A stretch of DNA of 64,000 bases from Saprospiraceae bacterium (GCA_016712145.1 JADJRO010000001.1:1488001-1552000), one strand, 5' to 3'; shown: positions 17,434 to 27,292, counted from the stretch's first letter. Numbers and translations are program-made. The notes: generated by a model not told the origin, from the sequence alone.

Positions 17434-20400
17434 CTAGTTGTCAAACAGCACGAGTTTGATACTTTTAGTGTATTCCCCAGCTTCCATCTTCAGTAAATAA
17501 ACTCCAGGTCCGGACAAGATTTCCTTTTTAATAGTCAAAGTATTCTGTCCCTCTTGGTAGCTTTCTTTTTTACGATAGATTAATTTTCCGTTTAAATCTG
17601 AAATACTGTATTGAATATCTGTGCGCTCTTTCAAATAAAATTTGAGCGTCGTGAGTTGTGCAAATGGATTGGGCACTGGTTCGCCAATAATAATGTCCTC
17701 ATCTGGATTGAATTCGTTCTTGCTTATATGGATTCCCAAAATTTCATCCTGTTCAGTATACGCTTCTGCATTGATGACATCAGAATTAAATTCAATAGAC
17801 GAAACAATTTGTTCTGTAAGATCCTGATCCGTTTCTATAAAAAACAACAGATCCCCTTTGCTAATATCAACATCCTGATCTGCATTCCACGAAACCAGAA
17901 TATACGATTTATCAATATACGCCCAGCCGATATTTGGATCCATGATTGCAATTTTACCGGGTTTAATTCCTGTAATGTTTAATTGGCTTGAATTAAATTT
18001 CAAAGTAAACTGCATGCCACTTAAACGCATAGCCTCTTTGGCAAATATTGGTACAAGATGCTTGTTGACCGGTTCGCCCAGTTCCAATTCCATATTTTTC
18101 AAACTGCGCGTCTCTGCATGGTGTAAACCATTCCAGGTAGTTTGACTCACGTCCCCTACTTTGATTCCTCTGAAATCGGCATACATCATAGGTCCTGCTA
18201 AACTGATAATGTTATATTCAGCTGGCAGATTCTCTATCCATGGATCATTGGGATCTGGAAACTGATAGTTTGCGTCTAAAAACATCCAGGATAAATTGCT
18301 CTTGTATTTTCCATCAACGCCTAAGATTAATTTTCTTACGGCAGCAATATCTGCAGCGGTTACTCTATGGTCACCATTGACATCTGCAGCCAATAAATGC
18401 CAGGGCGATGGAAATATTTCTGTGCCTAATATATGTCGTTGAATTTTTACAATATCCATTGTGCTTACCCCATCGAGATAATTTTTATCAACCAATGCTG
18501 TAACTTTATAATCGTCTCCAATCCGGAGATTCGTAAATTCAAAACTTCCATTAAATTCTTTTTGCAAGATGCCCTGTGGGCCATCTACCCTAAGGGTTAC
18601 TTCACTGACCGGTTGATCAAAAGGAGTAACGATTAATCCTGCAAGGTTTGCATTTAATGTAGGTCTGTTTCCGCACACCTTATTATTATCTTGTATTGTA
18701 ATCGTTGTCGTGCAATAATCCTGCAAGCCTGTTGTTTGATCCGTTACCCATAAATTTACTTTATGCATACCCAAGCTGTCGCAAGTATATCGGATCGATT
18801 TAATAGTTGTATCACTGAAAAATGACAGCGTCACTGGATTCCCGCAATACTGGTAACTTCCTTTATCAACATCACTGGCCCAAACATCAATCATGCCTTC
18901 TAAACGACCGTCTCCGTTGGTATCAATGCCCATGATATTGATATTGATACCTATTAAACAATACGCGGTAGGGGGTTTACAATTTCTAACCTGAACAATT
19001 TGTGTACAAATTTCGCGATTTCCACACAGGTCATCAAAAATCCACAAGAAACGATGTTCCCCAATAGGTAACTCTCCATCAAATGAAATTTTATTTCCTA
19101 TAACTGCATAGGTACTGTCAAACAAACCATTGTTGTATAAATCCAATTTGAAGGAACTGAACAAACGATCATCCGGAGTACACTCATCTTTCGCTTCATG
19201 ACTCAAGGTAACGCGCTCTTTTAAACAATTTTGATTTGTTATACACACCCGCACGGTATCACAGTCATCCAATATTTTTGGTGGATTCTTGTTACTTACT
19301 TTGATAATTTGTTCGTGATGCCAACTCGGACAAACCGTTTGACCTAATTGGGTATCATAATAGCATTGACACCAGTCAATAACTTTCCATTTTCTTAAAA
19401 TTTTAAAACAAACCGCGGTATCCTGTACATAATTAAATTGATGATCTTCATAACTGGTTCCAATTAAAGAACAATCATTGTCGATGAAAATAGGATAACC
19501 AAACGTATCCGGTAAATTTTTTGGATCTAAATCACCACCACATGAATTTACATGGTAATCATAAGGCCAGATAATATCGCCTCCATCGAAAGGATCATCA
19601 TCATAGACAGTGATCCGCTGACGGCAACTATCATAGCGATTCATATTATCGCGAACCACGAATACCCGTTCGATATAGCCTAAACCGCACTGATTTAAAA
19701 ATGAATCAACGTATTCATGCATGTGGACTACACAATTATCATAGTAAGTTGCTTCACCAAATCGTTTTAAATTTATGGTATCATTGTGTTTTGAACACGT
19801 CACGCTGTAATCATGTGGACATTTAATGACGGGTGGCGTTTTATCTTGTATTTCAACGCGTACCATACAATCATTGTGATTACCAGATTTATCAACAACT
19901 CTGAAGATGACCATTACTTCTTTGCCCGCATCTTCACAACAAAACTCTACAAAAGGTCTAAAAAAAGTATCCCGAAAATTACAGGCATCTCCATTATCCA
20001 TTCTTCTGGCCAATAAACTGTCGATATGACAATCATCATACGAACCATCATCAAAAACGCTTGCTGGAACTGCAACAATATCATCCCGAGTCAACGTGAC
20101 TACGGTGTTTTGTTGACATACAGCTACAGGTGGTGTTTTATCATAAACAGTTACGTAGACTTCACAGCTATCCGAATTATAACAACTGTCGCTGGCAACA
20201 TAGACCACTTTGTTGATTCCCGGTAATAATTTAATATAGCCTCCATTGGAATTATGTAAAATTCCACCAGGATAATAGATATCTACCGTGACATGATTTT
20301 GACAACTATCATGTACAGCAATTTCAGGCATCCACACATTGGCTTCACAGATATATCCACCAGCGGTGGTTACTGTAAAATCATAAGGACAATGCAATAC

Positions 20401-21369
20401 CGGAGGTTTGGTATCTAAAATTTCAATGGTTTGTGGATGGGTGTGTACGACAGCCGTGCCACACCACCATTCCACAACTTTCCACAATCTCAGTATTTTC
20501 CTTTTACAAGGAAGATCCACTATAACTTGATCCTCATAATTCGTAGAGAGGTTACAAAAAAACAAATAAGAAGGCCACAAGGAAAGTCCGTGTACATTGG
20601 GTACACCGGTTACATTTGGATGCGGATGGCCATTGGCATCTTTTTCATAAACACCATTGCATTCTAAAATGCAATCCGTTGCTTTGTTAAAATTTTTTGG
20701 ATAGGAAACAGAATCAATTGGAATTCGTTTCAACCAAAACATGGAAGTACAAATTTTTCCCTTATTACCAAGATTGTCTACACCTTGCCAATAGCGGGTT
20801 AATTTTTTTAGCAGGTATGGATCACAATCAATATTTTCAACTTCTTCGCTTAATAAACTAATCGTTGGATAGGGATCGCAATTATCATAATATACCGGTG
20901 TTGAAAATGCAAGGGTATCGTTGCAATAAACGGTGTCCATTCTGCATTCGATGTAAGGACCGAATTTATCTTCAACATAAATTTTACTCCAACACGAATT
21001 TTTACTGTTGGAATCATACACCATTGCAATGAGTTCTTGTTTCAGATAAGCTCCCGTAACAAATGGACTAGAAGGGATGGGTTTGCGGTCATAGCCCAAT
21101 ACATCCACCCGAAAACGGGCATTAGGGCAGCCATCGACTCCACCTGTCAATAACATTTGGGGAGTGATTTCAGCCTCGCAACCAAAGCCAATTGAAACAT
21201 TGACTTTTCCCTTACAAGCCAATTGACATTGTGCAGAAAGGTAGTTCGTAGAATTCGCAATTAACAAGATGAAACAGAGTAACATCCAATTAAAAGGAAG
21301 GAGGTACCCCGAAGGGCGTAGTTTTCTTAATCCGAAACCAAATGTAGTTATCGGTTGCATAAGCTTCAA
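17434..21369 (-). CDS. Giant T9SS-secreted protein with dockerin and cohesin-like regions
   Basis: The 1311-residue product has a long N-terminal leader with a hydrophobic core (MLLCFILLIANSTNYLSAQ, cleavage near residue 47). The body to about residue 960 is built of HYR/Ig-like units with paired cysteines and phrases such as DKTPPVAVCQQN, DKTPPVIKCPHDY and VRNCKPPTAYC. Then comes a dockerin-type calcium repeat (LLAADVNGDHRVTAADIAAVRKLILG), a cohesin-like beta region (LSGMQFTLKFNSSQLNITGI), and a T9SS type A sorting domain (IIIGEPVPNPFAQLTTLKF to KLVLFDN). I infer a large cell-surface or matrix protein. Homologues with this order are common in Saprospiraceae; the binding partner is unknown. 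It is monocistronic with its own terminator. Confidence 0.88.
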   Translation of the reverse strand: MKLMQPITTFGFGLRKLRPSGYLLPFNWMLLCFILLIANSTNYLSAQCQLACKGKVNVSIGFGCEAEITPQMLLTGGVDGCPNARFRVDVLGYDRKPIPSSPFVTGAYLKQELIAMVYDSNSKNSCWSKIYVEDKFGPYIECRMDTVYCNDTLAFSTPVYYDNCDPYPTISLLSEEVENIDCDPYLLKKLTRYWQGVDNLGNKGKICTSMFWLKRIPIDSVSYPKNFNKATDCILECNGVYEKDANGHPHPNVTGVPNVHGLSLWPSYLFFCNLSTNYEDQVIVDLPCKRKILRLWKVVEWWCGTAVVHTHPQTIEILDTKPPVLHCPYDFTVTTAGGYICEANVWMPEIAVHDSCQNHVTVDIYYPGGILHNSNGGYIKLLPGINKVVYVASDSCYNSDSCEVYVTVYDKTPPVAVCQQNTVVTLTRDDIVAVPASVFDDGSYDDCHIDSLLARRMDNGDACNFRDTFFRPFVEFCCEDAGKEVMVIFRVVDKSGNHNDCMVRVEIQDKTPPVIKCPHDYSVTCSKHNDTINLKRFGEATYYDNCVVHMHEYVDSFLNQCGLGYIERVFVVRDNMNRYDSCRQRITVYDDDPFDGGDIIWPYDYHVNSCGGDLDPKNLPDTFGYPIFIDNDCSLIGTSYEDHQFNYVQDTAVCFKILRKWKVIDWCQCYYDTQLGQTVCPSWHHEQIIKVSNKNPPKILDDCDTVRVCITNQNCLKERVTLSHEAKDECTPDDRLFSSFKLDLYNNGLFDSTYAVIGNKISFDGELPIGEHRFLWIFDDLCGNREICTQIVQVRNCKPPTAYCLIGININIMGIDTNGDGRLEGMIDVWASDVDKGSYQYCGNPVTLSFFSDTTIKSIRYTCDSLGMHKVNLWVTDQTTGLQDYCTTTITIQDNNKVCGNRPTLNANLAGLIVTPFDQPVSEVTLRVDGPQGILQKEFNGSFEFTNLRIGDDYKVTALVDKNYLDGVSTMDIVKIQRHILGTEIFPSPWHLLAADVNGDHRVTAADIAAVRKLILGVDGKYKSNLSWMFLDANYQFPDPNDPWIENLPAEYNIISLAGPMMYADFRGIKVGDVSQTTWNGLHHAETRSLKNMELELGEPVNKHLVPIFAKEAMRLSGMQFTLKFNSSQLNITGIKPGKIAIMDPNIGWAYIDKSYILVSWNADQDVDISKGDLLFFIETDQDLTEQIVSSIEFNSDVINAEAYTEQDEILGIHISKNEFNPDEDIIIGEPVPNPFAQLTTLKFYLKERTDIQYSISDLNGKLIYRKKESYQEGQNTLTIKKEILSGPGVYLLKMEAGEYTKSIKLVLFDN

Positions 21370-21700
21370 GGTTTAAGTAATCTGCATACCGGTTTCTTTG
21401 ATCGAAGAATACCGGGCGCAACAAAATCATTTTACAGTGTAACCGACGATTTCAAGAGCTTCAGTTTCCTGAAATAGAAGGTATTTCTTTTGAAGGCTTA
21501 TTATCAGATGAAAACATCATCCACCAATGGTGGATTGCTCAGGTTAGGTAGGTATATATATAAATATTATTTATATATGGGACAAATATATATAGTAGTT
21601 AGATTATAAAGCAAATTATATATGAATTATTTTTATATATTTTTTTATAATATTTATAAAGTGTTGATATTTAAGATATGAGTAGAAATTGGATTGGTGA
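21370..21700. other. Leader/intergenic region with hairpin and orphan open stretch
   Basis: A perfect 7-bp hairpin ATCCACC-AAT-GGTGGAT lies at 21519-21535. A near-palindrome TTCTTTGATCGAAGAA lies at about 21397-21412. On the plus strand, from about 21402 to 21553, one frame is open for about 50 codons (FQELQFPEIEG, then SFEGLLSDEN) without an ATG, possibly a gene remnant. The rest to 21700 is very AT-rich. This is the upstream region of the giant minus-strand gene. Confidence 0.4.
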
Positions 21701-21703
21701 ATA

Positions 21704-21759
21704 AAGCTGTTAAGATATCAAGCTGAAAAGCTAATAAGCTGATAAGTAGATAAGCTGAT
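21704..21759 (+). repeat. Octamer array (AAGCTGAT type)
   Basis: Seven 8-base units in phase: AAGCTGTT, AAGATATC, AAGCTGAA, AAGCTAAT, AAGCTGAT, AAGTAGAT, AAGCTGAT. The class shares the core TAARCTGA/TAGRCTGW with the array at 16641. An inverted partner lies at 21843-21882. Confidence 0.8.
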
Positions 21760-21842
21760 ATGTTGTGAAGCCTTTATACTCTTTATGAAGGATGTGGAAT
21801 GACTTTAGGCAATTTAAAAATTATGTCGGAATCCAATGCATA

Positions 21843-21882
21843 TAGCTTGCCAGCTTATTAGCTTTACAGCTTAAGACTTCAA
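21843..21882 (-). repeat. Octamer array inverted relative to 21704-21759
   Basis: Units TAGCTTGC, CAGCTTAT, TAGCTTTA, CAGCTTAA, GACTTCAA in 8-base phase are reverse complements of the AAGCTGAT class. The array ends one base before the stop codon of the alkaline phosphatase gene, so the arrays could fold into a hairpin that terminates that transcript. Confidence 0.75.
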
Positions 21883-21883
21883 G

Positions 21884-23017
21884 CTATTCCTTCCCCATCA
21901 ATTGCATCATTTTTTTATAAATCTCTGTATTCTCATAGATCCCAGAAAACAATTCTGCTCCGGGTCCATAGGCAAAAACCGGAATCAAATCTGCCGTATG
22001 ATGTTCTGTGGTAAATGCCGTTTTAAGGGCTCCATATTTTTCACCGCCAATAATTGCCAATCCACCTGTCTCATGATCAGCTGTTATAACAACCAGGGTA
22101 TTTTGATCTGCTGCTGCAAAATCCAAAGCTTCCTTTATGGCTTTATCAAAGTCCAGCATTTCTGATATGATATAATTTGCATCGTTATCATGTCCTCCCC
22201 AATCAATTTGCGAACCTTCTACCATCAGAAAAAATCCTTTACTGGATGGTTGATTTAAAAATGCAATTGACTTTGCAGTTGCCTGAGGTAAATAGGTTCG
22301 ACCTTTAGATTGTTTTTCCGGATCGCCATCCGCTGTAAAAAATGCCAATTTTTGTCCTAATGGAAATTGCCAGGCATTCAAATCCTGATCAAAATAATCC
22401 TGAACCAGATAGTCCCGGTTTTTTAATGCTTCAATTAAATTTATACTATCCGTAGTACGACGGTTAAAATACTTCTTACCACCGCCAATGAATAAATCAA
22501 CATCCGTTGCCATTAAATCAACTGCAATTTTTTCGTAGTCGTTTCTTGATTTTTGGTGGGCATAAAATGCAGCAGGGGTTGCATGTACAATGGTTGAAGT
22601 TACCAACAATCCGGTTTTATATTTCTTGCTGGATAAATATTCTAAAATGGTTTGGTGTGGAAATCCCAAGGAGTCCAATCCCAAATACTTATTATTTGAT
22701 TTCATTCCTATTGAAAACGCAGTCGCTCCCGCTGCAGAATCTGTAATCAAATCATCCGCAGAATGACATTTATGCAATCCGATATGGGTGCAGCGTTCGA
22801 GCTCGAGGGAATTGTTATTTGAATACAAACCAGCCGTAATCTGACTCACTCCCATGCCATCTCCTATCATCAATATTATATTTCTAGGAACTGTTTTTTT
22901 ACTTTGAATTTTTAAATCCGAATTCACTGCAACCAAGCTTTGCTGTGAATCATGAATTCCGCAGGAATTAAAACATGTTAAAATAACAAGCAACAACAAG
23001 ATTTGTGTGAGTTTCAT
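21884..23017 (-). CDS. Alkaline phosphatase (PhoA superfamily), lipoprotein
   Basis: The 377-residue product hydrolyses phosphomonoesters outside the inner membrane. The N-terminus (QILLLLVILTCFNSCG) has a lipoprotein-like signal with Cys near residue 19. The metal and nucleophile motifs are clear: MIGDGMGVSQ, TDSAAGATAFSIG (Ser nucleophile), VEGSQIDWGGHDND, and VVITADHETGGLA, plus TTEHHTADLIPVFAYGP. Length is slightly short but complete for the bacterial family. It starts five bases after the dprA stop, so the TMTC-like gene, dprA and this gene form one operon. No Pho box-like site is evident. Confidence 0.93.
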   Translation of the reverse strand: MKLTQILLLLVILTCFNSCGIHDSQQSLVAVNSDLKIQSKKTVPRNIILMIGDGMGVSQITAGLYSNNNSLELERCTHIGLHKCHSADDLITDSAAGATAFSIGMKSNNKYLGLDSLGFPHQTILEYLSSKKYKTGLLVTSTIVHATPAAFYAHQKSRNDYEKIAVDLMATDVDLFIGGGKKYFNRRTTDSINLIEALKNRDYLVQDYFDQDLNAWQFPLGQKLAFFTADGDPEKQSKGRTYLPQATAKSIAFLNQPSSKGFFLMVEGSQIDWGGHDNDANYIISEMLDFDKAIKEALDFAAADQNTLVVITADHETGGLAIIGGEKYGALKTAFTTEHHTADLIPVFAYGPGAELFSGIYENTEIYKKMMQLMGKE

Positions 23018-23022
23018 TTTAA

Positions 23023-24129
23023 TTAATTAACGAGTGAATATTTTTTTCCAGGTTCAAGTTGTATTAATCCTTTAAACTCCAGGTTCAGTAACACACTTGC
23101 CAATTGGCTGGGGCTAAATTCCGTATTTTGATAAAAATAATCGATAGGAACTGTATTATTATTTTGTAAAATTTCTATAATTTGTTTTTCGGATGCATCT
23201 AATTCAACAAACAAGGATTGCTGAATGCCTTTTGGTGATTTAGCGGCCACATCCCAACGCATGTTAAGGATCAAATCTTCAGCAGACTCAATGAGCTGTG
23301 CCTGATGATTTTTAATTAAAAAATTACATCCACTGCTGTAGGCATCTGAAGTTTTACCCGGAAATGCAAATACATCTTTATTGTATTGATTTGCATAAGA
23401 TGCAGTAATCATGCTTCCGCCTTCCCGCAAGGTTTCAATTACCAAAACAGCATCACTCATTCCGGCAACGATTCGGTTTCTTTTTGGAAAATTTTCCCGA
23501 TCCGGTTTGGTATTCATTCCAAACTCTGTTAAAACACCGCCATGCATTTGCATCTGTTTGGCCAAATGGGTATTCACTTCTGGATACATACGATCCAAAC
23601 CATGACCAAGGATGCCAACTGTTTCTATATGTTCTTCAACACATTTTTTATGTGCCAGGCTATCGACCCCATAAGCCAGACCACTTACCACCAAGATGTT
23701 TAAATCGCGGATGCCTTCAATCAATTGTTGGATCAACCTTCTTCCATATTCTGTAACTTTTCGGGTACCTACGACCGCTATTATTTTTTCCTGATTTAAA
23801 TCCGAAGTTCCCTTATAATAAAGGATCAAGGGACTGTCCTGATAATTTTTTAGGCGGGTTGGATACAGCGTATCCTGATAATAAATTACTTGAATCTGTT
23901 CTTGCTCAGTAAAACGCAATTCCTCCTCAGCCTTAGAAAAAATTGTAGGATCCTGAATCGCCTGCGCAATACCCTCCCCTATTTGCGGGATCCGCAATAG
24001 ATGTTGTTTCTTTTCTTTTAAAACAGCTTGCGGACTGCCGCAATAACTGATCAGATTTTTTGCGGTTACCGCTCCAACTTTTTCAATTTTTGTCAGTGCT
24101 ACTGCATAGAGCAATTCGTCATTGTGCAT
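23023..24129 (-). CDS. dprA: DNA-processing protein DprA
   Basis: The 368-residue product is DprA/Smf, which loads RecA on incoming single-stranded DNA during transformation. The N-terminal helix-hairpin region (IEKVGAVTAKNLISYCGS) precedes the Rossmann-like domain with VVGTRKVTEYGRRL, VVSGLAYGVDSLAHK, GHGLDRMYPEVNTHLA and FPKRNRIVAGMSDAVLVIE. A C-terminal winged-helix-like part (DYFYQNTEFSPSQLASVLLNLEFKG) completes the family layout. The gene overlaps the upstream TMTC-like gene by 11 bases. Assignment is firm; natural competence in this organism is not shown. Confidence 0.95.
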   Translation of the reverse strand: MHNDELLYAVALTKIEKVGAVTAKNLISYCGSPQAVLKEKKQHLLRIPQIGEGIAQAIQDPTIFSKAEEELRFTEQEQIQVIYYQDTLYPTRLKNYQDSPLILYYKGTSDLNQEKIIAVVGTRKVTEYGRRLIQQLIEGIRDLNILVVSGLAYGVDSLAHKKCVEEHIETVGILGHGLDRMYPEVNTHLAKQMQMHGGVLTEFGMNTKPDRENFPKRNRIVAGMSDAVLVIETLREGGSMITASYANQYNKDVFAFPGKTSDAYSSGCNFLIKNHQAQLIESAEDLILNMRWDVAAKSPKGIQQSLFVELDASEKQIIEILQNNNTVPIDYFYQNTEFSPSQLASVLLNLEFKGLIQLEPGKKYSLVN

Positions 24130-26011
24130 ATTTAGGGTCTAGTGATGCGGCCTGGTTAAAAAAGGCTTTAGCATTGTTCTCAAATTCCTGGATTTTGGCA
24201 CTGCTTACTTTCCCAAATCGTGCCATCTCCTGATAACAAAGCCCAATATAATAACAGATTTCCGGATCGTGATCATTGATTTTATATGCCATACCTAAAA
24301 AGTGTAATGCGAATTGGTAATTGCGTTTTTCTTTATACAACAAGTCGTATCCTACATGTTTTAAATAAGGCAACATAATTCCATTATTCTCAGGGTCTTT
24401 GGTCAAAAACTCCATATACTTTGTCACAAAATCCAAATCAGGTTTTGCTTTAATGACCGGTTCCAGTTTTTTAAGAAAACTATGAATATCATTATCTTTT
24501 TTAAGATATTCTGCCAAAATTCCTGCTTTCATATTTAAGCCTTGGCCGTATTCAGGAAAAATTGCCAAGGAACGGTCAATATACATTTCAGCAGTTTTTA
24601 AATACTCCATTTTCTTTGCCTCATTATCTTCCGGCTGTGATTTTTGATAATAAGATACCCCTGTAAATAAATTGATCCGGGCACTGTTCTTTGAAACATT
24701 TACTGCAGATAAATTTAAAGTAAATCCATCTTTCCAATCTGGTACACGCGTTAGGGTTCTGTAGCTATAGGCAATAAGTACCAACAGGGTAAACAGCATT
24801 GCCGGTATTTTGTATTTTTGAAATTCTATCAATTTACTTATTGCGAATGCAGAAACCAAACTAAATGCAAGCGACGGCATATATAAAAATCGTTCATTCA
24901 TAAATGTTCCTACAGGAAACACAAAATTGGATACAATCGAAAACGTGATAAAATAATAGCAAATGGAATAACTGATGGTTTTATTTTTTGAACGAAAATG
25001 ATAGGCCAACCAACACAAGATGGCACAAACTAAAACTGATACGATCGGAATGATATTTGTAAATCCTACTTTAGGCACATGGTAAGGATAATAATCGTGT
25101 GTTAAGGGATGTGGAAAAATCAGTAATTTAAAGTACCACAAAATCGTATAAAAAATACTTGCTACCTTTTCATCCAAACTCATGCCTACAAAAGGGTTAT
25201 TCATTAAATCGGTTATTACAACTCCATTACTTAAAAAATAACCAATTACTTTCCAACGAACGAGAATAAAAAAAACAAAGCATAGATATAAAGGCCAAGC
25301 ATTCAATAAACTCGACTTTAAAGGTGAGGATCTAAAAAAATAAATTGTCAGTGGAATAATTAATACAAAGGTGACTGCATTTTCTTTTGAAAACAAAGCC
25401 AAACAAAACCACAACATCGATGCACCAGCATGTACTTTGGATTTTGTATCATAAAAGCGAATCCAGGAAATCAATGCTGCAATTGCAAATAACAAACAAA
25501 GGATTTCATCTCTGCCTTTGATATTGGCGATTGCTTCAGAATGAATGGGATGTGCAACAAACAGCAAAGCTCCTATAAAGGGCAAAGCAAGATACCAGGG
25601 CGAATCCGGTTTTGAAATGTTGAACAATTGAAACAAACGAAAAATCAGACATGCAGTGAATGCATACAAGAGGATATTAATCAGATGGCTTGCAGCCGGA
25701 TAATTCCCTAAAAATTCGTGTTCGATTGCAAAACTCACAATAGATAATGGACGATATCTCGATCCGGCTACCAGATCCTTTTGTGTACCAAAATATCCCG
25801 TAAAGCTCTCTTTGCTCAGGATGTCTTTAATTCCTTTAAAACCCTTTTGGACAAAACTATTTTCAGACAAAACAATCACATCATCCAATACATATCCAAA
25901 CCCGATAGCTTCTCTGTATAATGCAAATGATAATCCGAATAAGATCAGGTAGACAAAATAATTACGCAAGCTTGTAGAGGATAACCTGTTGAATGTTAAT
26001 GATTTTGACAT
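24119..26011 (-). CDS. TMTC-like multi-pass membrane protein with TPR tail
   Basis: The 630-residue product has about ten transmembrane segments up to residue 420 and then soluble helical repeats of TPR type (SYYQKSQPEDNEAKKMEYLKT, AMYKINDHDPEICYYIGLCYQE). The early loop GYVLDDVIVLSEN and RYRPLSIVSF resemble the DD and RP(L) motifs of TMTC/DUF1736 GT-C mannosyltransferase-like proteins, and HPIHSEAIANIKGRDEIL is also typical. A role in protein or lipid glycosylation from a polyprenyl-linked sugar is inferred by family. It is first in an operon with dprA and the phosphatase. It is divergent from the barrel protein at 26087. Confidence 0.8.
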   Translation of the reverse strand: MSKSLTFNRLSSTSLRNYFVYLILFGLSFALYREAIGFGYVLDDVIVLSENSFVQKGFKGIKDILSKESFTGYFGTQKDLVAGSRYRPLSIVSFAIEHEFLGNYPAASHLINILLYAFTACLIFRLFQLFNISKPDSPWYLALPFIGALLFVAHPIHSEAIANIKGRDEILCLLFAIAALISWIRFYDTKSKVHAGASMLWFCLALFSKENAVTFVLIIPLTIYFFRSSPLKSSLLNAWPLYLCFVFFILVRWKVIGYFLSNGVVITDLMNNPFVGMSLDEKVASIFYTILWYFKLLIFPHPLTHDYYPYHVPKVGFTNIIPIVSVLVCAILCWLAYHFRSKNKTISYSICYYFITFSIVSNFVFPVGTFMNERFLYMPSLAFSLVSAFAISKLIEFQKYKIPAMLFTLLVLIAYSYRTLTRVPDWKDGFTLNLSAVNVSKNSARINLFTGVSYYQKSQPEDNEAKKMEYLKTAEMYIDRSLAIFPEYGQGLNMKAGILAEYLKKDNDIHSFLKKLEPVIKAKPDLDFVTKYMEFLTKDPENNGIMLPYLKHVGYDLLYKEKRNYQFALHFLGMAYKINDHDPEICYYIGLCYQEMARFGKVSSAKIQEFENNAKAFFNQAASLDPKYAQ

Positions 26012-26086
26012 ATTATTTTTTTAATCCGTGCTGCAAGATATTGAAAAGCAAAAAAAATTTTAATATTAAATAAATAATTAATATGT

Positions 26087-26794
26087 TTGTGGTTCAAAGG
26101 TTTTTCTCAAATATTGAAAGCTTATACCCCCCGTTTTTTAAGCCTCCTATGCAGCTTTCTATTTTCAGCTAGCTTAATTGCCCAGATTAATATTCAGGTT
26201 GGTTACGGTTTGTCTTTTATGGATTTAGCTGAAAACACCCAGATTTTACAAAAATACAACGCTTCAAATGCTTGGTTAAGCTCTGGTTTTGGGGCTATTA
26301 AAGTATTAAATGGCCTGCAAATTGGACTTCGATACACAGGAAGGATTGGGTCCTGTGGATTTAATTGGACCTATGGTCAAGCCAATACCAAGGCTGAAGG
26401 CCTCAATCCTTCAGACAATCTGGAATACAATCGAACGATATATTATAAATTAGAATCCTATAATTTTTTATTGGAAACAGGGAGCCAGTGGATCCAATTC
26501 GGCACTTCAATTAATCTCAATTATTTGAGCATTAAGGATAAGTTTACCCCAAATACTAACAAAACTCAAATTACCCGACAAACTGCCTGGGGTTCCCAAT
26601 TTTATATAAATGTCGGATTATCAAATGGTTCTGTATGCAGAATCGCATTGCAACCCTACTATTTTTTGCCCTGGGAGCAATTTGATCTGTCCCCATTAGA
26701 ACAGACACTTAATGGATCTACAGGCATTCAATCCGGTAATTTTAAGCATTTTGGGATCCGTTTGCTCTTATTAAATGGACCTCAGAGGGATTAA
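26087..26794 (+). CDS. Probable outer-membrane beta-barrel protein, TTG start
   Basis: The 235-residue frame has a signal peptide (FLSLLCSFLFSASLIAQ) and alternating strands such as LQIGLRYTGRIG and FGIRLLLLNG near the end, fitting a small outer-membrane barrel. No ATG exists in frame before the signal peptide: the only candidate is TTG at 26087, while an ATG at 26083 is in another frame that stops soon. Either TTG is used or the 5-prime end holds a further indel. No family is recognised. It stands alone between a divergent gene and the RRM gene. Confidence 0.6.
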   Translation: MWFKGFSQILKAYTPRFLSLLCSFLFSASLIAQINIQVGYGLSFMDLAENTQILQKYNASNAWLSSGFGAIKVLNGLQIGLRYTGRIGSCGFNWTYGQANTKAEGLNPSDNLEYNRTIYYKLESYNFLLETGSQWIQFGTSINLNYLSIKDKFTPNTNKTQITRQTAWGSQFYINVGLSNGSVCRIALQPYYFLPWEQFDLSPLEQTLNGSTGIQSGNFKHFGIRLLLLNGPQRD

Positions 26795-26842
26795 AATCTT
26801 TTTTTTTCAAAAAAATTATAATTTATTTCAATTTATTTGTAA

Positions 26843-26850
26843 TACCTTTG
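26843..26850 (+). promoter_or_regulatory. Possible -7 element for the RRM protein gene
   Basis: TACCTTTG fits TAnnTTTG and would give a T/A-rich leader of about 70 bases before the ATG at 26929. A -33 TTTG is not evident. Long leaders are common in cold-induced RNA-binding protein genes, but no cold-box is claimed. Confidence 0.4.
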
Positions 26851-26928
26851 CCTTATATATATTATTGCCTATCAATCAATTTTATCTTACCCGTCTAAAT
26901 TTTTCTTAATTTTTAAATATTTTTTTCA

Positions 26929-27261
26929 ATGAATCTTTATGTAGGAAACCTTGACTATGGCGTCAAGGAAGCCCAACTTCAAGCCATGTTTTCAGAATTT
27001 GGTGAAGTTACTTCAGTTAAAATCATTACCGACAAGATGTCTGGCAAAAGCAAAGGATTTGCTTTTGTTGAGATGCCTAACGATGATGAAGGTCGAGAAG
27101 CGATTACAAATCTCGATCAAAAAACCATTAAAGAGCGTCAGATCTCCGTATCTGAAGCTAGACCACCACAAGAAAAAGAAAGACGTCCATTCCGCCCAGG
27201 TGGTGGTGGTAGCGGCGGCAACGGTGGTGGAAACAACCGTGATTTTCGCAGAAGATTTTAA
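26929..27261 (+). CDS. RRM-type RNA-binding protein
   Basis: The 110-residue product is one RNA recognition motif with RNP2 (LYVGNL, residues 3-8) and RNP1 (KGFAFVEM, around 43-50), followed by an Arg/Gly-rich tail (RRPFRPGGGGSGG, ending DFRRRF). Such glycine-rich RRM proteins act as cytoplasmic RNA chaperones, often cold-induced, in Bacteroidota and cyanobacteria. The DEAD-box helicase gene follows on the same strand after two hairpins, suggesting a functional link in RNA folding. Assignment is firm. Confidence 0.93.
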   Translation: MNLYVGNLDYGVKEAQLQAMFSEFGEVTSVKIITDKMSGKSKGFAFVEMPNDDEGREAITNLDQKTIKERQISVSEARPPQEKERRPFRPGGGGSGGNGGGNNRDFRRRF

Positions 27262-27292
27262 TTCTGGTCTTTAACGCAGAATATGTCGTTTC

